This document shows positions 42,813 to 53,166 of a stretch of 64,000 bases of DNA, one piece after another. Both the position numbers and the translations under genes were made by a program. This DNA is from Citrobacter gillenii (lineage in GTDB: Bacteria; Pseudomonadota; Gammaproteobacteria; Enterobacterales; Enterobacteriaceae). The notes under the pieces were generated by a model, which worked only from the letters and a program-made list of their open reading frames with translations, made no database searches and was not told the DNA's origin. Within the stretch, counting starts at the first letter, position 1. Every line of letters starts with the position of its first letter. The stretch spans positions 62,001 through 126,000 of the forward strand of contig NZ_SUQN01000009.1 of the NCBI RefSeq assembly GCF_013337685.1. Direction: 5' to 3'.

Positions 42813-43657
42813 TGGCTAAGGGCCTCGCTCTGTTGGCGGCAGTAGTCGGTGTCGGAGCAGACAAACATCCGTTTGCCGCTGTCGTCGAGCACCACTTCGT
42901 CGAGATAGCTGTGGGTGGAACCGCAGATGGCGCAGGGTTCATCCCAGCTCTGCACGGTAAACGGGTGATCGTCGAAATCGAGGCTCTCGACTCGGGTATA
43001 CGGCGGTACGGCGTAGATGCGTTTTTCACGCCCGGCCCCGAACAGCTGCAGCGCGGGCATCCTGTCCATTTTCGGGTTGTCGAATTTTGGGATGGGTGAC
43101 GGATCCATCACGTAGCGCCCGTTGACCTTGACCGGATAGGCGTAGGTGGTGGCGATATGGCCGAAGCGGGCGATATCCTCATACAGCTTCACCTGCATCA
43201 CGCCGTACTCTTCCAGCGCGTGCATGGTGCGGGTTTCCGTCTCGCGTGGCTCGATAAAGCGCAGCGGTTCGGGGATCGGCACCTGGAAAATAATAATCTG
43301 ATCTTCCGTGAGCGGCGTTTCCGGGATGCGGTGACGGGTCTGAATAAGCGTCGCGTCGCAGGTCGCGTCGGTGGTGTTTACCCCGGTTACGTGCCTGAAG
43401 AAGTTGCGAATGGACACCGCGTTGGTGGTGTCATCCGCGCCCTGGTCGATGACCTTCAGCACGTCAGCTTCACCTATCACGCTGGCGGTAAGCTGAATAC
43501 CGCCGGTGCCCCAGCCGTAGGGCATGGGCATTTCACGCCCGCCGAACGGTACCTGATACCCCGGAATGGCGACCGCTTTCAGCAGTGCCCGGCGGATCAT
43601 GCGTTTCGTTTGTTCATCGAGATAAGCAAAATTGTAGCCGGAAAGATTAGCGGTCAC
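42809..43657 (-). CDS. phnJ: C-P lyase PhnJ
   Basis: Radical-SAM enzyme of 282 residues that breaks the carbon-phosphorus bond, releasing alkane (methane from methylphosphonate) and ribosyl cyclic phosphate. The C-terminal cysteines CAICGSTHSY...CSDTDYC supply the [4Fe-4S] cluster and the catalytic cysteine. Translation most likely starts at the GTG at 43657 inside the end of phnI, giving the protein VTANLSGYNF..., which aligns with the E. coli N-terminus. The frame is open further upstream, but that part is a shadow of phnI. Confidence 0.95.
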   Translation of the reverse strand: MTANLSGYNFAYLDEQTKRMIRRALLKAVAIPGYQVPFGGREMPMPYGWGTGGIQLTASVIGEADVLKVIDQGADDTTNAVSIRNFFRHVTGVNTTDATCDATLIQTRHRIPETPLTEDQIIIFQVPIPEPLRFIEPRETETRTMHALEEYGVMQVKLYEDIARFGHIATTYAYPVKVNGRYVMDPSPIPKFDNPKMDRMPALQLFGAGREKRIYAVPPYTRVESLDFDDHPFTVQSWDEPCAICGSTHSYLDEVVLDDSGKRMFVCSDTDYCRQQSEALSQ

Positions 43658-44714
43658 GGACGGCCTCCTGTTGCAGGCGTTTGAGCAGTTCCAGCTCGGC
43701 CTGGAAATCGACGTAGTGGGGGAGTTTGAGGTGGGAAACAAAACCCGCCGCCTCGACGTTATCCGCATGTGCCAGCACGAACTCTTCGTCCTGCGCCGGT
43801 CCCGTGACCGTTTCATCGTAGTCGGGTGCCTGTAGGGCGCGGTCTACCAGCGCCATTGCCATCGCTTTGCGTTCGCTCATGCCGAACACCAGCCCGTAGC
43901 CGCGGGTAAAATGGGGAGAGTCATTTTCTGGCGCGACAAAGCCGTTCACCATTTCGCATTCGGTCATCAGCAGTTCGCCGACGTTTACCGCAAATCCCAG
44001 CTCTTCCGCTACTATTTCCAGCGCCACATAGCCGCTGCGGATCTCGGCGGCAAACGGGTGATTGCGCCCGTAGCCGCGCTGGGTGGAGTAAGCCAGCGCC
44101 AGCAGATACCCTTCGTCGCCGCGCATTAGCTGTTGCAGGCGCGAGGCGCGCGAGCAGGGGTACACCGGCGGCGTGCGGGTGATGTCATCGGGCTGAGCGC
44201 CGTCGTCCTCTTCGTGCTTCGCCAGCCCCTGATTTGCCAGCAGGGAGAAGACATGCGGGGCGGCATCCTGTTCACTCTCCGCGGCGCGCAGCGGCGGCGT
44301 CTCGCCGTTGGCCAGCAGAGTGAAATCAAGCAGGCGGTGGGTATAGTCGTAAGTTGAACCCAGCAACTGCCCGCCGGGAATATCCTTGTAGACGGCGGAA
44401 ATACGCCGTTCCAGGCGCATCTCTGCGCTGTTGACCGGCTCGCTCACCGCCAGTTTTGCCAGCGTCGTGCGGTAAGCGCGTAGCAAAAAGATGGCTTCAA
44501 TGTTGTCGCCGCTGGCCTGCTTGAGCGCCAGTGCCGCCAGTTCACGGTCGGCGATACCGCCTTCAGTCATGACCCGGTCAACGGCGAGGTTCATCTGCTG
44601 TTCGATTTGCGCCACGCTCAGTTCGGCAATGTGCGCATCGCCCCGGCGTCGGTTCTCCTGCAGCGCGTGGGCGTTGGCTATTGCCTTCTCGCCCCCTTTG
44701 ACGGCAACGTACAT
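43647..44714 (-). CDS. phnI: C-P lyase core subunit PhnI
   Basis: A 355-residue core subunit; with G, H and L it attaches the alkylphosphonate to ribose in place of adenine of ATP, and alone it shows purine nucleosidase activity in E. coli. The ATG at 44714 overlaps the phnH stop (TGATG) and follows GGAGG; an in-frame start two codons earlier would cover that site. It overlaps phnJ by 11 bases. Confidence 0.95.
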   Translation of the reverse strand: MYVAVKGGEKAIANAHALQENRRRGDAHIAELSVAQIEQQMNLAVDRVMTEGGIADRELAALALKQASGDNIEAIFLLRAYRTTLAKLAVSEPVNSAEMRLERRISAVYKDIPGGQLLGSTYDYTHRLLDFTLLANGETPPLRAAESEQDAAPHVFSLLANQGLAKHEEDDGAQPDDITRTPPVYPCSRASRLQQLMRGDEGYLLALAYSTQRGYGRNHPFAAEIRSGYVALEIVAEELGFAVNVGELLMTECEMVNGFVAPENDSPHFTRGYGLVFGMSERKAMAMALVDRALQAPDYDETVTGPAQDEEFVLAHADNVEAAGFVSHLKLPHYVDFQAELELLKRLQQEAVRDR

Positions 44715-45310
44715 CAGCACACCTCCACGTGGGTGGTTCGCGGAATAGCCAGCAGCCGTTCGCCGCAGGTGAGGATCAGATCAATCCCCAGCGGGAACGG
44801 ATGCGGGCGCTCGGTCAGTTCATGAATCAGGCATTCCGGTAACTGCGGGGCGATCATCCGTTCTTCGGCGATACCGGCCCCGGTCAGGCGCAGCATGCGT
44901 CCACCGCTTAAGCCCGCGATCTGCACAATCAGGGTCGCGCTGGTCTCTGGTGCTACGGCGGAACCGGAAGAGAGGGCGTTGAGCTGTTCGCTGCTAATGC
45001 GATTGTCGGCGATGGCAAAGGCCGCCTGCTGCGGTTGTTCTACCAGTGGGGCATTGGTGTGAAAACGCAGGTTCTGTCGGGCAATGTCGTTATCCATGGC
45101 TGGAGCCAGCCACACCGGGGTGTCACCGTCGACCAGGGTCAGCAGCACGCTGGTGGTCGCCAGACCCAGCGGCTGCCAGCCGTGTTTCAGCTGATGCAGG
45201 GCGACAATCACCCCCGGTTCGCTCATGGCTTTCAGCAGGCGACGAAAGCACTGCTGCGCATCCTGGACGGGTAAATTAAAGGCGCTCTGTAGTGCCGTAG
45301 ATCGTGTCAT
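44714..45310 (-). CDS. phnH: C-P lyase core subunit PhnH
   Basis: A 198-residue subunit of the PhnGHIJ core complex. It overlaps both neighbours, by four bases with phnG and one base with phnI. No catalytic motif is known for PhnH; identification rests on position and sequence similarity across its length. Confidence 0.94.
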   Translation of the reverse strand: MTRSTALQSAFNLPVQDAQQCFRRLLKAMSEPGVIVALHQLKHGWQPLGLATTSVLLTLVDGDTPVWLAPAMDNDIARQNLRFHTNAPLVEQPQQAAFAIADNRISSEQLNALSSGSAVAPETSATLIVQIAGLSGGRMLRLTGAGIAEERMIAPQLPECLIHELTERPHPFPLGIDLILTCGERLLAIPRTTHVEVC

Positions 45311-45759
45311 GCGTTATCTCCGCGTACCAGTGTGAAGAAGTCGACCCGGCTGGCGTTGACTTCGGCACGGCGAGCGTTAATTAGCGCATCGCGTTCCGCT
45401 TCCAGCGGGGTAATTAAGGTTTCCATTACGCTCTGGAAATACGTCTGTTCCTGCAGCAGTGCGTCGATCACGGCGCACTGCTCGGCGTGGGGTTTGTTGC
45501 GTCCCAGCAGGTAGCTATAACCCAGCGTGCCGCTCTTCAGGCGTACGACGGCGCGCGTTATCGTGGTATCACCGGCAAAAAAACGGTTGCCGGTGCCGCC
45601 CATGCGGGCCTGGATCTGCATCAGCCCGCTTTCCGGTGCGCGGATAAGTTCATATTCTGGTGTCAGTTTCAGCGCGTTGACGCGCGCATTCAGGTCTTCA
45701 GCGTTGCTGTAAGCCAGCGCGCGCATCCAGCGCTGGCGGGTGGCGGTATCAAGGTGCAT
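45307..45759 (-). CDS. phnG: C-P lyase core subunit PhnG
   Basis: A 150-residue small subunit of the core complex, matching the E. coli length. It starts directly after the phnF stop (TGA then ATG) and ends in a four-base overlap with phnH. Confidence 0.94.
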   Translation of the reverse strand: MHLDTATRQRWMRALAYSNAEDLNARVNALKLTPEYELIRAPESGLMQIQARMGGTGNRFFAGDTTITRAVVRLKSGTLGYSYLLGRNKPHAEQCAVIDALLQEQTYFQSVMETLITPLEAERDALINARRAEVNASRVDFFTLVRGDNA

Positions 45760-46485
45760 TCAGTGCTCCATGGTGAATTCGATCATGTCGGCGCGGGTCA
45801 GGCTGACGGAGTATTCCGTCGCGTGTTCTTCGCCTTCACGGTGGTTCAGGGTGCGCACGCACAGCAGCGGCGCCATGTTGGGGATTTCCAGTACCTTGCT
45901 CTCTTTGGCCTGCGCGCGGCGGGCGCTGATGCGTGTTTGCGTGCGCAGTAACATCAGACCCAACTGCTCGCGCAGGTAGTCGTGCAGCGAGCCGTGGTTA
46001 AAGCCCTGCAACAGCGGCCAGAGGGTGAGGTCGGAAAAATAGTGGTCGATAAGACAGAGCGCGATGCCGTTCACCCGGCGCAGGGTGCGCAAATGGATGA
46101 CGTTGTCGCCCTCGGTGACGCTGAGCGCGTCGGCAATATGGCTCGAGGCCGGGCGCAGCACCGCCAGCAACTTCTCGCTGGTGGGATGGCTGCCCTGGTC
46201 CAGCAGGTTCTGACTGAAGCGCGCCTGGGCATTCAGTGGGTAATCGAACGGGCGCATCAGCACCAGCACGCCGACGCCCTGACGACGCTGCACCCAGCCG
46301 CGTTCGACCAACTGGTCAATGGCGCGGCGCAACGTGTGGCGGTTGACCGCGTAGCGGGCGGCAAGCTGATGCTCGGCCGGAAGGTAGTCACCGCAGCGAT
46401 AATGTTGACGAAGCTCCTGCTCAAGTCTGGCGGCAATTTCCTGATAACGCGTCGGATAACTGGTCGGATGTGTAGACAAGTGCAT
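45760..46485 (-). CDS. phnF: GntR-family regulator PhnF
   Basis: A 241-residue HutC-subfamily GntR regulator: N-terminal winged helix (AARYAVNRHTLRRAIDQLVE, about residues 45-64) and a C-terminal UTRA ligand domain. It is thought to repress phosphonate genes. The ATG at 46485 gives the E. coli length; a TTG three codons upstream lies too close to the GAGG ribosome site. Confidence 0.92.
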   Translation of the reverse strand: MHLSTHPTSYPTRYQEIAARLEQELRQHYRCGDYLPAEHQLAARYAVNRHTLRRAIDQLVERGWVQRRQGVGVLVLMRPFDYPLNAQARFSQNLLDQGSHPTSEKLLAVLRPASSHIADALSVTEGDNVIHLRTLRRVNGIALCLIDHYFSDLTLWPLLQGFNHGSLHDYLREQLGLMLLRTQTRISARRAQAKESKVLEIPNMAPLLCVRTLNHREGEEHATEYSVSLTRADMIEFTMEH

Positions 46486-46505
46486 AGCAATCAATGCCTC
46501 GCTGA

Positions 46506-47285
46506 TTAGATGAAGTGCTTACGCAAACGCTGAGAGAGGAAATCCAGCAGGCTGACGGTGACGATGATTAACACCATCAGGGCGCAGGTTTGCTGGAACT
46601 GAAAGCCGCGAATCGCCTCCCATAACGTCACGCCGATGCCGCCTGCGCCAACCATGCCGACCACCGTGGCGGAGCGGACGTTGGACTCAAAGCGGTACAG
46701 CGAGTAGGAGATGAGCAGCGGCATGACCTGCGGTAGAACGCCGTAGAGGATCTCTTCAATTTTGTTAGCACCCGTGGCGCGAATGCCTTCGACCGGACCC
46801 GGCTCAATGGCTTCTACCGCCTCGGAAAGCAGTTTGGAGAGCACCCCGGTGGTGTGGATAAACAGCGCCATCACCCCGGCGAACGGCCCGAGACCGACCG
46901 CAACCACAAACAGCATGGCGAAGACCATTTCGTTGATGGCGCGGCAGGCGTCCATCAGGCGACGCATCGGCTGGTAAATCCACCACGGCACCAGGTTGTC
47001 GGCGCACATCAGGCCGAAAGGAATCGACAGCACCACGGCGAGGGCGGTCCCCCAGACGGCGATTTGCAGGGTGATGGCCATTTCGCTGAGATAGTCCTGC
47101 CACTGGCTGAAGTCCGGCGGGAAGAAGTCAGCGGCGAAGGTCGCCATATTGCCGGAATCCTCGATCAGCGTGAGTGGAGCCATTTCGGCCCCTTTCCACG
47201 ATACGACCAGCACGGCGAGAAGAATGGCCCAGCTCAGCAGCGAGAACCAGCTACGCTTGGGCGGGGCGACGGTGATGGTTTGCAT
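46506..47285 (-). CDS. phnE: Phosphonate ABC transporter permease PhnE (intact)
   Basis: A 259-residue inner-membrane permease with about five to six helices and the binding-protein-dependent transport signature ([20 protein letters not shown], about residues 165-184). The reading frame is continuous. In E. coli K-12 the gene carries an 8-base duplication that breaks it; here nothing of the kind is seen, so phosphonate uptake should be functional. Confidence 0.95.
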   Translation of the reverse strand: MQTITVAPPKRSWFSLLSWAILLAVLVVSWKGAEMAPLTLIEDSGNMATFAADFFPPDFSQWQDYLSEMAITLQIAVWGTALAVVLSIPFGLMCADNLVPWWIYQPMRRLMDACRAINEMVFAMLFVVAVGLGPFAGVMALFIHTTGVLSKLLSEAVEAIEPGPVEGIRATGANKIEEILYGVLPQVMPLLISYSLYRFESNVRSATVVGMVGAGGIGVTLWEAIRGFQFQQTCALMVLIIVTVSLLDFLSQRLRKHFI

Positions 47286-47315
47286 ATTTGGCTCCGTTGG
47301 AACAGGTGTTTGCGT

Positions 47316-47395
47316 TGTAGGCCGGATAAGGTGTTTGCACCGCCATCCGGCATTTACGCGCTTGCCTGATGGCGCTGCACTTATCAGGCCTACAA
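47316..47395. repeat. BIME between phnD and phnE
   Basis: Units ttgtaggccggataagg...gccatccggc and gcctgatggcgctgcac...atcaggcctac, directly after the phnD stop codon. Confidence 0.92.
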
Positions 47396-47396
47396 A

Positions 47397-48413
47397 TCAC
47401 TGCACCGCTTTATTTACGCTGGTCATGGCACCCAGCGCGGCGGTCAGGCGGTCGAGATCATCCAGTTGTGCTTTAATCACCGAGGTTTTGCTGGTTTTCT
47501 CTTCCGCGTTCAGGCCCTTGTTGTCCTTCACGCCCTGCATCTCTTTAAACAGCGCCAGCTGGCGAATCGGTACCAGTTGCAGATCGCTGGAGGCACGGAA
47601 CGGCGCCCAGCCCAGGCGTTCCAACGTGGCTTTCTCTTCCGGCGTTTTGCCATAGCTCATGAAGAAGTCGTACACCTTGTCCTTGGTGGTTTCGGAGAGG
47701 TTTTTGCGCCAGACGATCGGATCGCCTGGGATCAGCGGCGATTTCCAGATCACCTTCAGCGCTTTCAATTTTTCTGGTGCAGAGGTTTTTAACTTGTCGA
47801 GGTTTTCGGTGTTGTTGGTGGCAACATCCACCTGCTTGTTGGCGACGGCCAGGGCGTTAGTTTCATGCCCGGCGTTAACGGTGCGCTTGAAGTCGCTGGC
47901 AGCAATGTTGTTTTTCGCGAAGACGTAGTAACCGGGGACGAGGTAGCCCGAGGTGGAGTTTGGATCGCCGTTACCGAAGGTTAGATCCTTACGTTTGGCG
48001 ATCAGATCGTTCAGGTTGTTGATCGGACTGTCTTTATTGACGATCAATACGCTCCAGTAACCCGGCGATCCGTCTGCTGCGACGGTCTGGGCGAAGACCT
48101 GTCCATTGGCGCGATCCACCGCTTCCATCGCCGAGAGGTTGCCGTACCAGGCGATATCGACTTTGTTAAAGCGCATGCCCTGGATGATCCCGGCGTAGTC
48201 CGGGGCGAAGAAGGCATTCACTTTTACGCCCAGCGATTTTTCCATGTCCTTCAGGAACGGTTCCCACTGTGGCTTCAGGTTTTGCTGTGATTCGGTCGAA
48301 ATAATGCCAAAGTTCAGCGCTTTTTCCTGTTCTTCGGCATATGCCGGGCTTAAGAAGGTGCTGAGACTAAACATGCTGGTGAAGGCCAGCGCGGCAACTG
48401 TCTTATAACTCAT
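47397..48413 (-). CDS. phnD: Phosphonate periplasmic binding protein PhnD
   Basis: Binding protein for 2-aminoethylphosphonate and other phosphonates, 338 residues, the E. coli length. The signal peptide ends near AYA (about residue 26). The phosphonate-binding segment with NGDPNSTSGYLVPGYYVF near 150 is conserved. The ATG at 48413 follows AGGA by six bases; an ATG two codons upstream overlaps that site. It is followed by a REP pair. Confidence 0.95.
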   Translation of the reverse strand: MSYKTVAALAFTSMFSLSTFLSPAYAEEQEKALNFGIISTESQQNLKPQWEPFLKDMEKSLGVKVNAFFAPDYAGIIQGMRFNKVDIAWYGNLSAMEAVDRANGQVFAQTVAADGSPGYWSVLIVNKDSPINNLNDLIAKRKDLTFGNGDPNSTSGYLVPGYYVFAKNNIAASDFKRTVNAGHETNALAVANKQVDVATNNTENLDKLKTSAPEKLKALKVIWKSPLIPGDPIVWRKNLSETTKDKVYDFFMSYGKTPEEKATLERLGWAPFRASSDLQLVPIRQLALFKEMQGVKDNKGLNAEEKTSKTSVIKAQLDDLDRLTAALGAMTSVNKAVQ

Positions 48414-48436
48414 TTCCATTCCTCATTGTGGGGATG

Positions 48437-49225
48437 TCAGGCAGCCTGTGCGTTCTGGTCGACGCGGTTCATGCTGCGGTAGAGATGGTCAAAACGTTCG
48501 TTATCAAACTGCTGGCTGCTGCCGTCGTAGAAGACGTGTCCCTGGCGCAGCGCAACAATGCGTTCGCAGTAGCGCAGGGCGTAATCCACCTGATGCAGCG
48601 TGACCACGACGGTGATGCCGTCGGTCTGGTTAATGTCGCGCAGGGTGTCCATCACGATGCGTGCAGATTCCGGGTCCAGCGAGGCAATCGGCTCATCGGC
48701 GAGGATCACTTTTGCCTGTTGCATCAGGGCGCGGGCGATGGCGACGCGCTGCTGCTGTCCGCCGGAGAGCGTAGAAACGCGCTGGTAGGCAAAGTGGGCC
48801 ATGCCAACGCGGGTCAGCGCCTGTAACGCCCGTTGCTTCTGCTGTGGCGTAAACCAGCTAAAACAGGTGCGCCAGAACGGCGTGCTGCCGAGGGCGCCAA
48901 TCAGCACGTTCTCCAGCACGGTGAGACGGTTCACCAGATTGAACTGTTGGAAGATATAGCCCGTATGGGCACGGCTTTTGCGGATGTCACGCGCCAGTCG
49001 GCCTTCACGTTGTACCGTGCGGCCTAATAGCTCGACGTGGCTACCTGGCGATTTATCACCGGTAATCAACCCGCTTAAATGACGTAAAAGGGTGGATTTG
49101 CCGGAACCTGATGGCCCAAGCAGAGCCACCATCTCACCGGAATGGATAGTCAGATCAACCGCATTCAGCGCCTGATGATGATTGAATGATTTGGAGAGTT
49201 TCTCGACGCGAATAACCGTTTGCAT
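48437..49225 (-). CDS. phnC: Phosphonate ABC transporter ATPase PhnC
   Basis: A 262-residue ABC ATPase of the PhnCDE importer: Walker [12 protein letters not shown] (about residue 37), signature LSGGQQQR and Walker [12 protein letters not shown]. First gene of the leftward operon phnCDEFGHIJKLMNP. SD GGGAGG seven bases before the ATG. A Pho-box-like sequence lies upstream. Confidence 0.95.
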   Translation of the reverse strand: MQTVIRVEKLSKSFNHHQALNAVDLTIHSGEMVALLGPSGSGKSTLLRHLSGLITGDKSPGSHVELLGRTVQREGRLARDIRKSRAHTGYIFQQFNLVNRLTVLENVLIGALGSTPFWRTCFSWFTPQQKQRALQALTRVGMAHFAYQRVSTLSGGQQQRVAIARALMQQAKVILADEPIASLDPESARIVMDTLRDINQTDGITVVVTLHQVDYALRYCERIVALRQGHVFYDGSSQQFDNERFDHLYRSMNRVDQNAQAA

Positions 49226-49269
49226 GATGCGGCCTCCCTAAAAAAGTGGCCCCATCGTGGCGGATTAAT

Positions 49270-49287
49270 GTGACATTTTCGTTAAGG
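49270..49287 (-). promoter_or_regulatory. Pho-box-like site upstream of phnC
   Basis: On the minus strand CCTTAACGAAAATGTCAC ends with a perfect TGTCAC half of the PhoB consensus; the other half is degenerate (about 10 of 18 overall). It begins 45 bases before phnC, where PhoB control of the operon is expected. Confidence 0.5.
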
Positions 49288-49357
49288 GATGGTTACTCGA
49301 AGATGAAGAGTTGAGCGATATTTGATGACAGTACGGGAGGACAAGCCTCCCGTAGGA

Positions 49358-49807
49358 TTACTCCGTGGGGGGCTGCTGCTGTTTGACGACGTTGATCATC
49401 CACGGCACACCGTACTGGTCGGTGACTTTACCGAAACCGTGCGCCCAGAATGTTTCCTGCCAGTCCATTTCGATTTGACCTGTTGCTGCCAGGTTGTCAA
49501 ACCAGCGCTTCCCTTCGTTGACATCCTGCGTGTCGAGGACCAGCGTGAAGCCGGAGTAATGGGCTTTTCCCGTCGCGACGCCGTCGCTCATCATGATGTC
49601 GCTGCCCGCAACGCGCAGGTTGGCGTGGGCTATGGCGGTATCAGGGAATTTCATTCCAGAAGGGCAACCCTCTTCACTGTCCTGCGCCGACTGGGGCATT
49701 TCACCGAAGTTGATTTTGTAGAGCAGTTCTGCGCCCAGCGTCTGTTGGTAGTACGCAATGGCGTCAGCGCAGTTGCCTGCAAAAGAGATGTAGGGACTTA
49801 ACGACAT
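49358..49807 (-). CDS. yjdN: VOC-family protein YjdN (PhnB)
   Basis: A 149-residue glyoxalase/bleomycin-resistance-fold protein of the DUF1338/3-demethylubiquinone-like subgroup. It matches E. coli YjdN throughout (FAGNCADAIAYYQQTLGAEL near the N-terminus, WQETFWAHGFGKVTD near the C-terminus). Despite the old name phnB it is not needed for phosphonate use. The start at 49807 follows AGGTAAAG. Confidence 0.93.
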   Translation of the reverse strand: MSLSPYISFAGNCADAIAYYQQTLGAELLYKINFGEMPQSAQDSEEGCPSGMKFPDTAIAHANLRVAGSDIMMSDGVATGKAHYSGFTLVLDTQDVNEGKRWFDNLAATGQIEMDWQETFWAHGFGKVTDQYGVPWMINVVKQQQPPTE

Positions 49808-49850
49808 GATCTTTACCTCAGGTAAAAGAAGCCCGTTAAGTGTAGTTAGC

Positions 49851-49919
49851 GTAGGCCTGGTAAGCGAAGCGCCACCGGGCAATAAAAGCCGGATGGCGAC
49901 TAACGCCTTATCCGGCCAA
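49851..49919. repeat. BIME between yjdN and yjdM
   Basis: A degenerate unit gtaggcctggtaagc...gccaccgggc is followed by gccggatggcgac...cttatccggcc. Confidence 0.88.
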
Positions 49920-49924
49920 CAAAA

Positions 49925-50260
49925 TTAGTTCTTTTTCACAAACTCGGATTTCAGTTTCATCGGTCCGAATCCATCAATCTTGCAATCGATGTTGTGGTCG
50001 CCTTCCACCAGGCGGATGTTTTTCACTTTGGTACCGATCTTCAGCATGGAAGAGCTACCTTTGACCTTCAGATCTTTCACGACGGTTACGCTGTCGCCGT
50101 CGGCCAGCAGATTACCGTTAGCGTCTTTCACGATCAGTTCGTCGCCGTCATGCGCAGGTTCAGCATCGTTCCATTCGTGAGCGCATTCCGGGCAGATGAA
50201 CATGCCGTTATCTTCGTAGGTGTATTCGGAGTTGCATTGTGGGCAGTGTGGTAATGACAT
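49925..50260 (-). CDS. yjdM: Zinc-ribbon protein YjdM (PhnA)
   Basis: A 111-residue protein with an N-terminal zinc ribbon (CPQCNSEY...CPECAHEW, residues about 6-32) and a C-terminal PhnA domain. Function in E. coli is unproven. It is nearly identical to the E. coli protein ([20 protein letters not shown]). The ATG at 50260 follows GAGGAAAT; the longer frame runs into the promoter region. Confidence 0.94.
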   Translation of the reverse strand: MSLPHCPQCNSEYTYEDNGMFICPECAHEWNDAEPAHDGDELIVKDANGNLLADGDSVTVVKDLKVKGSSSMLKIGTKVKNIRLVEGDHNIDCKIDGFGPMKLKSEFVKKN

Positions 50261-50811
50261 GTGGATTTCCTCAAAAGTCAGCAGGGGCAAAAGCGCCCAA
50301 AAAATGGCAGATTGCCGAAAAAGGCCGCAATTATACATAAAATCCCTGCGGTTGTCGGGACTACTGTCTGATTAAGCGCTGAGGCACGGCGCAGATAAAG
50401 GTCTCAATACCTGTACTTTCCACTACTTGCACGTTTGGCGGAATATTTTTTAAGGGAAATTGCTCCGCTTTGTTATTTAAGTTAAGGTGAGGCGAACCAC
50501 CTGATATTCATTGATAACATGGCTCTCAGAATGGCTTAGTTATTGTAAGTGGATATCGCATCCCCCTTAATTTAGGTAGGGGAATTAAACTGGCATTTTT
50601 CAAAACTGAACTACTCTGTTTATCTTTCTTACTTATTACAGTAAGGGAGAGGCATCGGGCCAGCGGTTATAAAACAAATTTAATTTAATAATATCAATTA
50701 GTTATTTTGATTTTAATTATTTCCACACGTAATGATAAAAGCCGAAAATTCATAAATAAAAAGATTTGGCTGAATAAAAGTAAGATTATTTGCGTTAAGG
50801 AAAAATTTTCC
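50261..50811. other. yjdM-crfC intergenic region
   Basis: 551 bases, becoming very AT-rich after about 50640. It holds the divergent promoters of yjdM and crfC. No further gene is supported; a frame from 50707 upstream of crfC is AT-biased and reads as leader, not protein. Confidence 0.55.
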
Positions 50812-53166
50812 ATGTACACACAGACAATATATGAATTAAGTCAGGAAGCTGAACGCTTGCTGATGCTCTCTCTTGACCATCTCAGGCAGTTGAAAAAATT
50901 GCCGACGACGTCGTTGGATGATGTCGCGTTGAAAAAAGGTGAGCATAGCGGGCACGTACAGCCCCTGCATTTCACTGCGCGTGGCATGGATGTCCAGCAA
51001 GCAACGCTCAATAATGAGCTACGGAAGGTCACGCGTCTGGAAATGGTACTGGCCATTGTCGGCACGATGAAAGCGGGAAAGTCGACGACGATTAATGCGA
51101 TTGTGGGGACGGAAGTGTTACCCAATCGTAATCGTCCGATGACGGCCCTGCCGACGCTGATCCGCCATACGCCAGGCCAGAAAGATCCGGTGTTGTATTT
51201 TTCTCATGTCGCGCCGATTGATGCCTTAATGAAAACCTTGCAGCAGCGTGTGCGCGAGTGCGATCGCCAGTCTCTTAGCCATGAGCTGGAAATTGATAAA
51301 GATATGAATACGCTGCTGCTGCGTATTGAAAACGGTGTGGCGTTCGAGCGCACCTATTTAGGTGCCGAACCTATTTTCCAGTGCCTCAAGAGCCTGAACG
51401 ATCTGGTGCGTCTGTCAAAAGCGCTGGAGGTTGATTTTCCTTTTTCTGCGTACGCCGCCATTGAGTATATTCCGGTGATTGAGGTTGAGTTTGTGCATTT
51501 GGCCGGGCAGGCAAATTATCCGGGGCAGTTAACCCTGCTGGATACGCCGGGGCCGAATGAAGCCGGACAGCCGCACTTACAAAAGATGCTGAAGGAACAG
51601 CTGGCGCGGGCGTCTGCGGTACTGGCGGTGATGGACTATACCCAACTGAAGTCGATTTCGGATGAGGAAGTTCGCCAGGCGATCACCGCGGTGGGTAAAT
51701 CGGTACCGCTGTATGCCCTGGTCAATAAATTCGATCAAAAAGACCGTAATAGCGATGATGAAGAGCAGGTGCGGGCGCTGATTTCTGGCACGTTGATGAA
51801 GGGCGGTATTACGCCTGAGCGTATTTATCCGGTGTCTTCCATGTGGGGGTATCTGGCGAACCGCGCACGTCATGAACTGATGACTCACGGGCGGCTGCCG
51901 GATCACCAGCAACAACGTTGGGTACAGGATTTTGCCGAAGCGGCGCTGGGTCGGCGTTGGCGTACCGCCGATCTGGATGATACCGAGCATATTCGGCATG
52001 CTGCCGATTTACTGTGGCAAGACTCGCTGTTTGAGCAGCCGATTCAGAATGTTATTTATGCCGCCTACGCGAATGCCTCGCTCTATGCGCTCCGCTCCGC
52101 GTCCCATAAGCTGTTGAACTATGCGCAAAGCGCACACGAATACCTTGAGTTTCGCTATCACGGATTAACGGTCGCGTGTGACAAGCTGCAGCTGAACATC
52201 GACCATATTGAAGAGGATATGCAGCAGATCCAGGTGGGTCAGGAGCAGGTCAGCGATGAGGTTAAACACGAAGTTGATTTGGCACTGGAGGCGACCACCG
52301 CGTTTCTCAATCAGCAGCAGGCTGAGATCCTGGGCAGTATCGATAGGCTGTTTGAAAAAGAAAGCGTGCTGAGGATGTCACGACACGGTATGGGGTCGGG
52401 CGCTGCGGCGGCGGAAATGGCCGGAGAAATGCTGGTGCTGCATGATGAAGGGCAAGCGAAAATTGTGTTAGATAAAATTCGTTCCGCCTGTGAAGTCGTC
52501 CTGCTGGCGGCACAGGAGAGCATCAGCCGCGATTTAGCCCTGCGCTTTGAGCAACTTGAGTCGACGTTGTCGCGGGCGTTAAATGACGCCATACGACCCA
52601 TTGAGCAGCGGGTGAAAGAGGAGTTAAGCCATGCCGGATTCCGTGCCCGGATCCGCTTTCCGGCGTTTCATTCGGCGATGTTTAACTTCAATACCCGCCA
52701 GTTGTTTAACGAAGCGATTGAGCAGGATACGCCGTTGGATGAAGGCACATCCTCTGCGGGCGGAGTGCGGGATACGTTCTCACGTTGGCTGAATCAGCCT
52801 AACTGGGGATGGAATGATGATGTCGCCGCAAAAACGCGGTACCTGATTGATATCAACGCACTGCACAACAGCCTTGGGCAGTACGTTACGCTGTTTTGCC
52901 AACAAATTCGTAAAGCTTTAGTGGCGCAGGTCGATATTTCTGTTACGGCAGGTATGGCGACGTTTTTTGCCGATTTTTCGCTGTGTCTGACGCAATTGCA
53001 GGCGAGCCTGCGTGAGAGTCTGATCCTGCGTCAGCAAAATGAATCTGCTGTGAGCGCATTGAGTGAACAACTGCAGCACCGTATTACGATTGCGTCATGG
53101 ATTTATGAAGACTCCCGCTTGCTACGTGATGATATCCATACCCTTTTTGCAGCTGAGCATACATGA
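50812..53166 (+). CDS. crfC: Dynamin-like GTPase CrfC
   Basis: A 784-residue dynamin-like protein. GTPase motifs: P-loop GTMKAGKSTTINAIVG (about residue 83), G3 DTPGPNEAG (about 243) and G4 NKFDQKD (about 304). The rest is long helical stalk. In E. coli the homologue (YjdA) binds the replication clamp and helps keep sister nucleoids together; that is literature knowledge. The ATG at 50812 is chosen because the homologous protein starts at MYTQT and AAGGA lies upstream. It overlaps yjcZ by four bases. Confidence 0.93.
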   Translation: MYTQTIYELSQEAERLLMLSLDHLRQLKKLPTTSLDDVALKKGEHSGHVQPLHFTARGMDVQQATLNNELRKVTRLEMVLAIVGTMKAGKSTTINAIVGTEVLPNRNRPMTALPTLIRHTPGQKDPVLYFSHVAPIDALMKTLQQRVRECDRQSLSHELEIDKDMNTLLLRIENGVAFERTYLGAEPIFQCLKSLNDLVRLSKALEVDFPFSAYAAIEYIPVIEVEFVHLAGQANYPGQLTLLDTPGPNEAGQPHLQKMLKEQLARASAVLAVMDYTQLKSISDEEVRQAITAVGKSVPLYALVNKFDQKDRNSDDEEQVRALISGTLMKGGITPERIYPVSSMWGYLANRARHELMTHGRLPDHQQQRWVQDFAEAALGRRWRTADLDDTEHIRHAADLLWQDSLFEQPIQNVIYAAYANASLYALRSASHKLLNYAQSAHEYLEFRYHGLTVACDKLQLNIDHIEEDMQQIQVGQEQVSDEVKHEVDLALEATTAFLNQQQAEILGSIDRLFEKESVLRMSRHGMGSGAAAAEMAGEMLVLHDEGQAKIVLDKIRSACEVVLLAAQESISRDLALRFEQLESTLSRALNDAIRPIEQRVKEELSHAGFRARIRFPAFHSAMFNFNTRQLFNEAIEQDTPLDEGTSSAGGVRDTFSRWLNQPNWGWNDDVAAKTRYLIDINALHNSLGQYVTLFCQQIRKALVAQVDISVTAGMATFFADFSLCLTQLQASLRESLILRQQNESAVSALSEQLQHRITIASWIYEDSRLLRDDIHTLFAAEHT

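Noticed and set aside
50707-50811. N-terminal extension of crfC by 35 codons
   Set aside because: AT-rich leader with lysine/isoleucine bias, no ribosome site at the upstream ATG, and the homologous protein begins at the later ATG.
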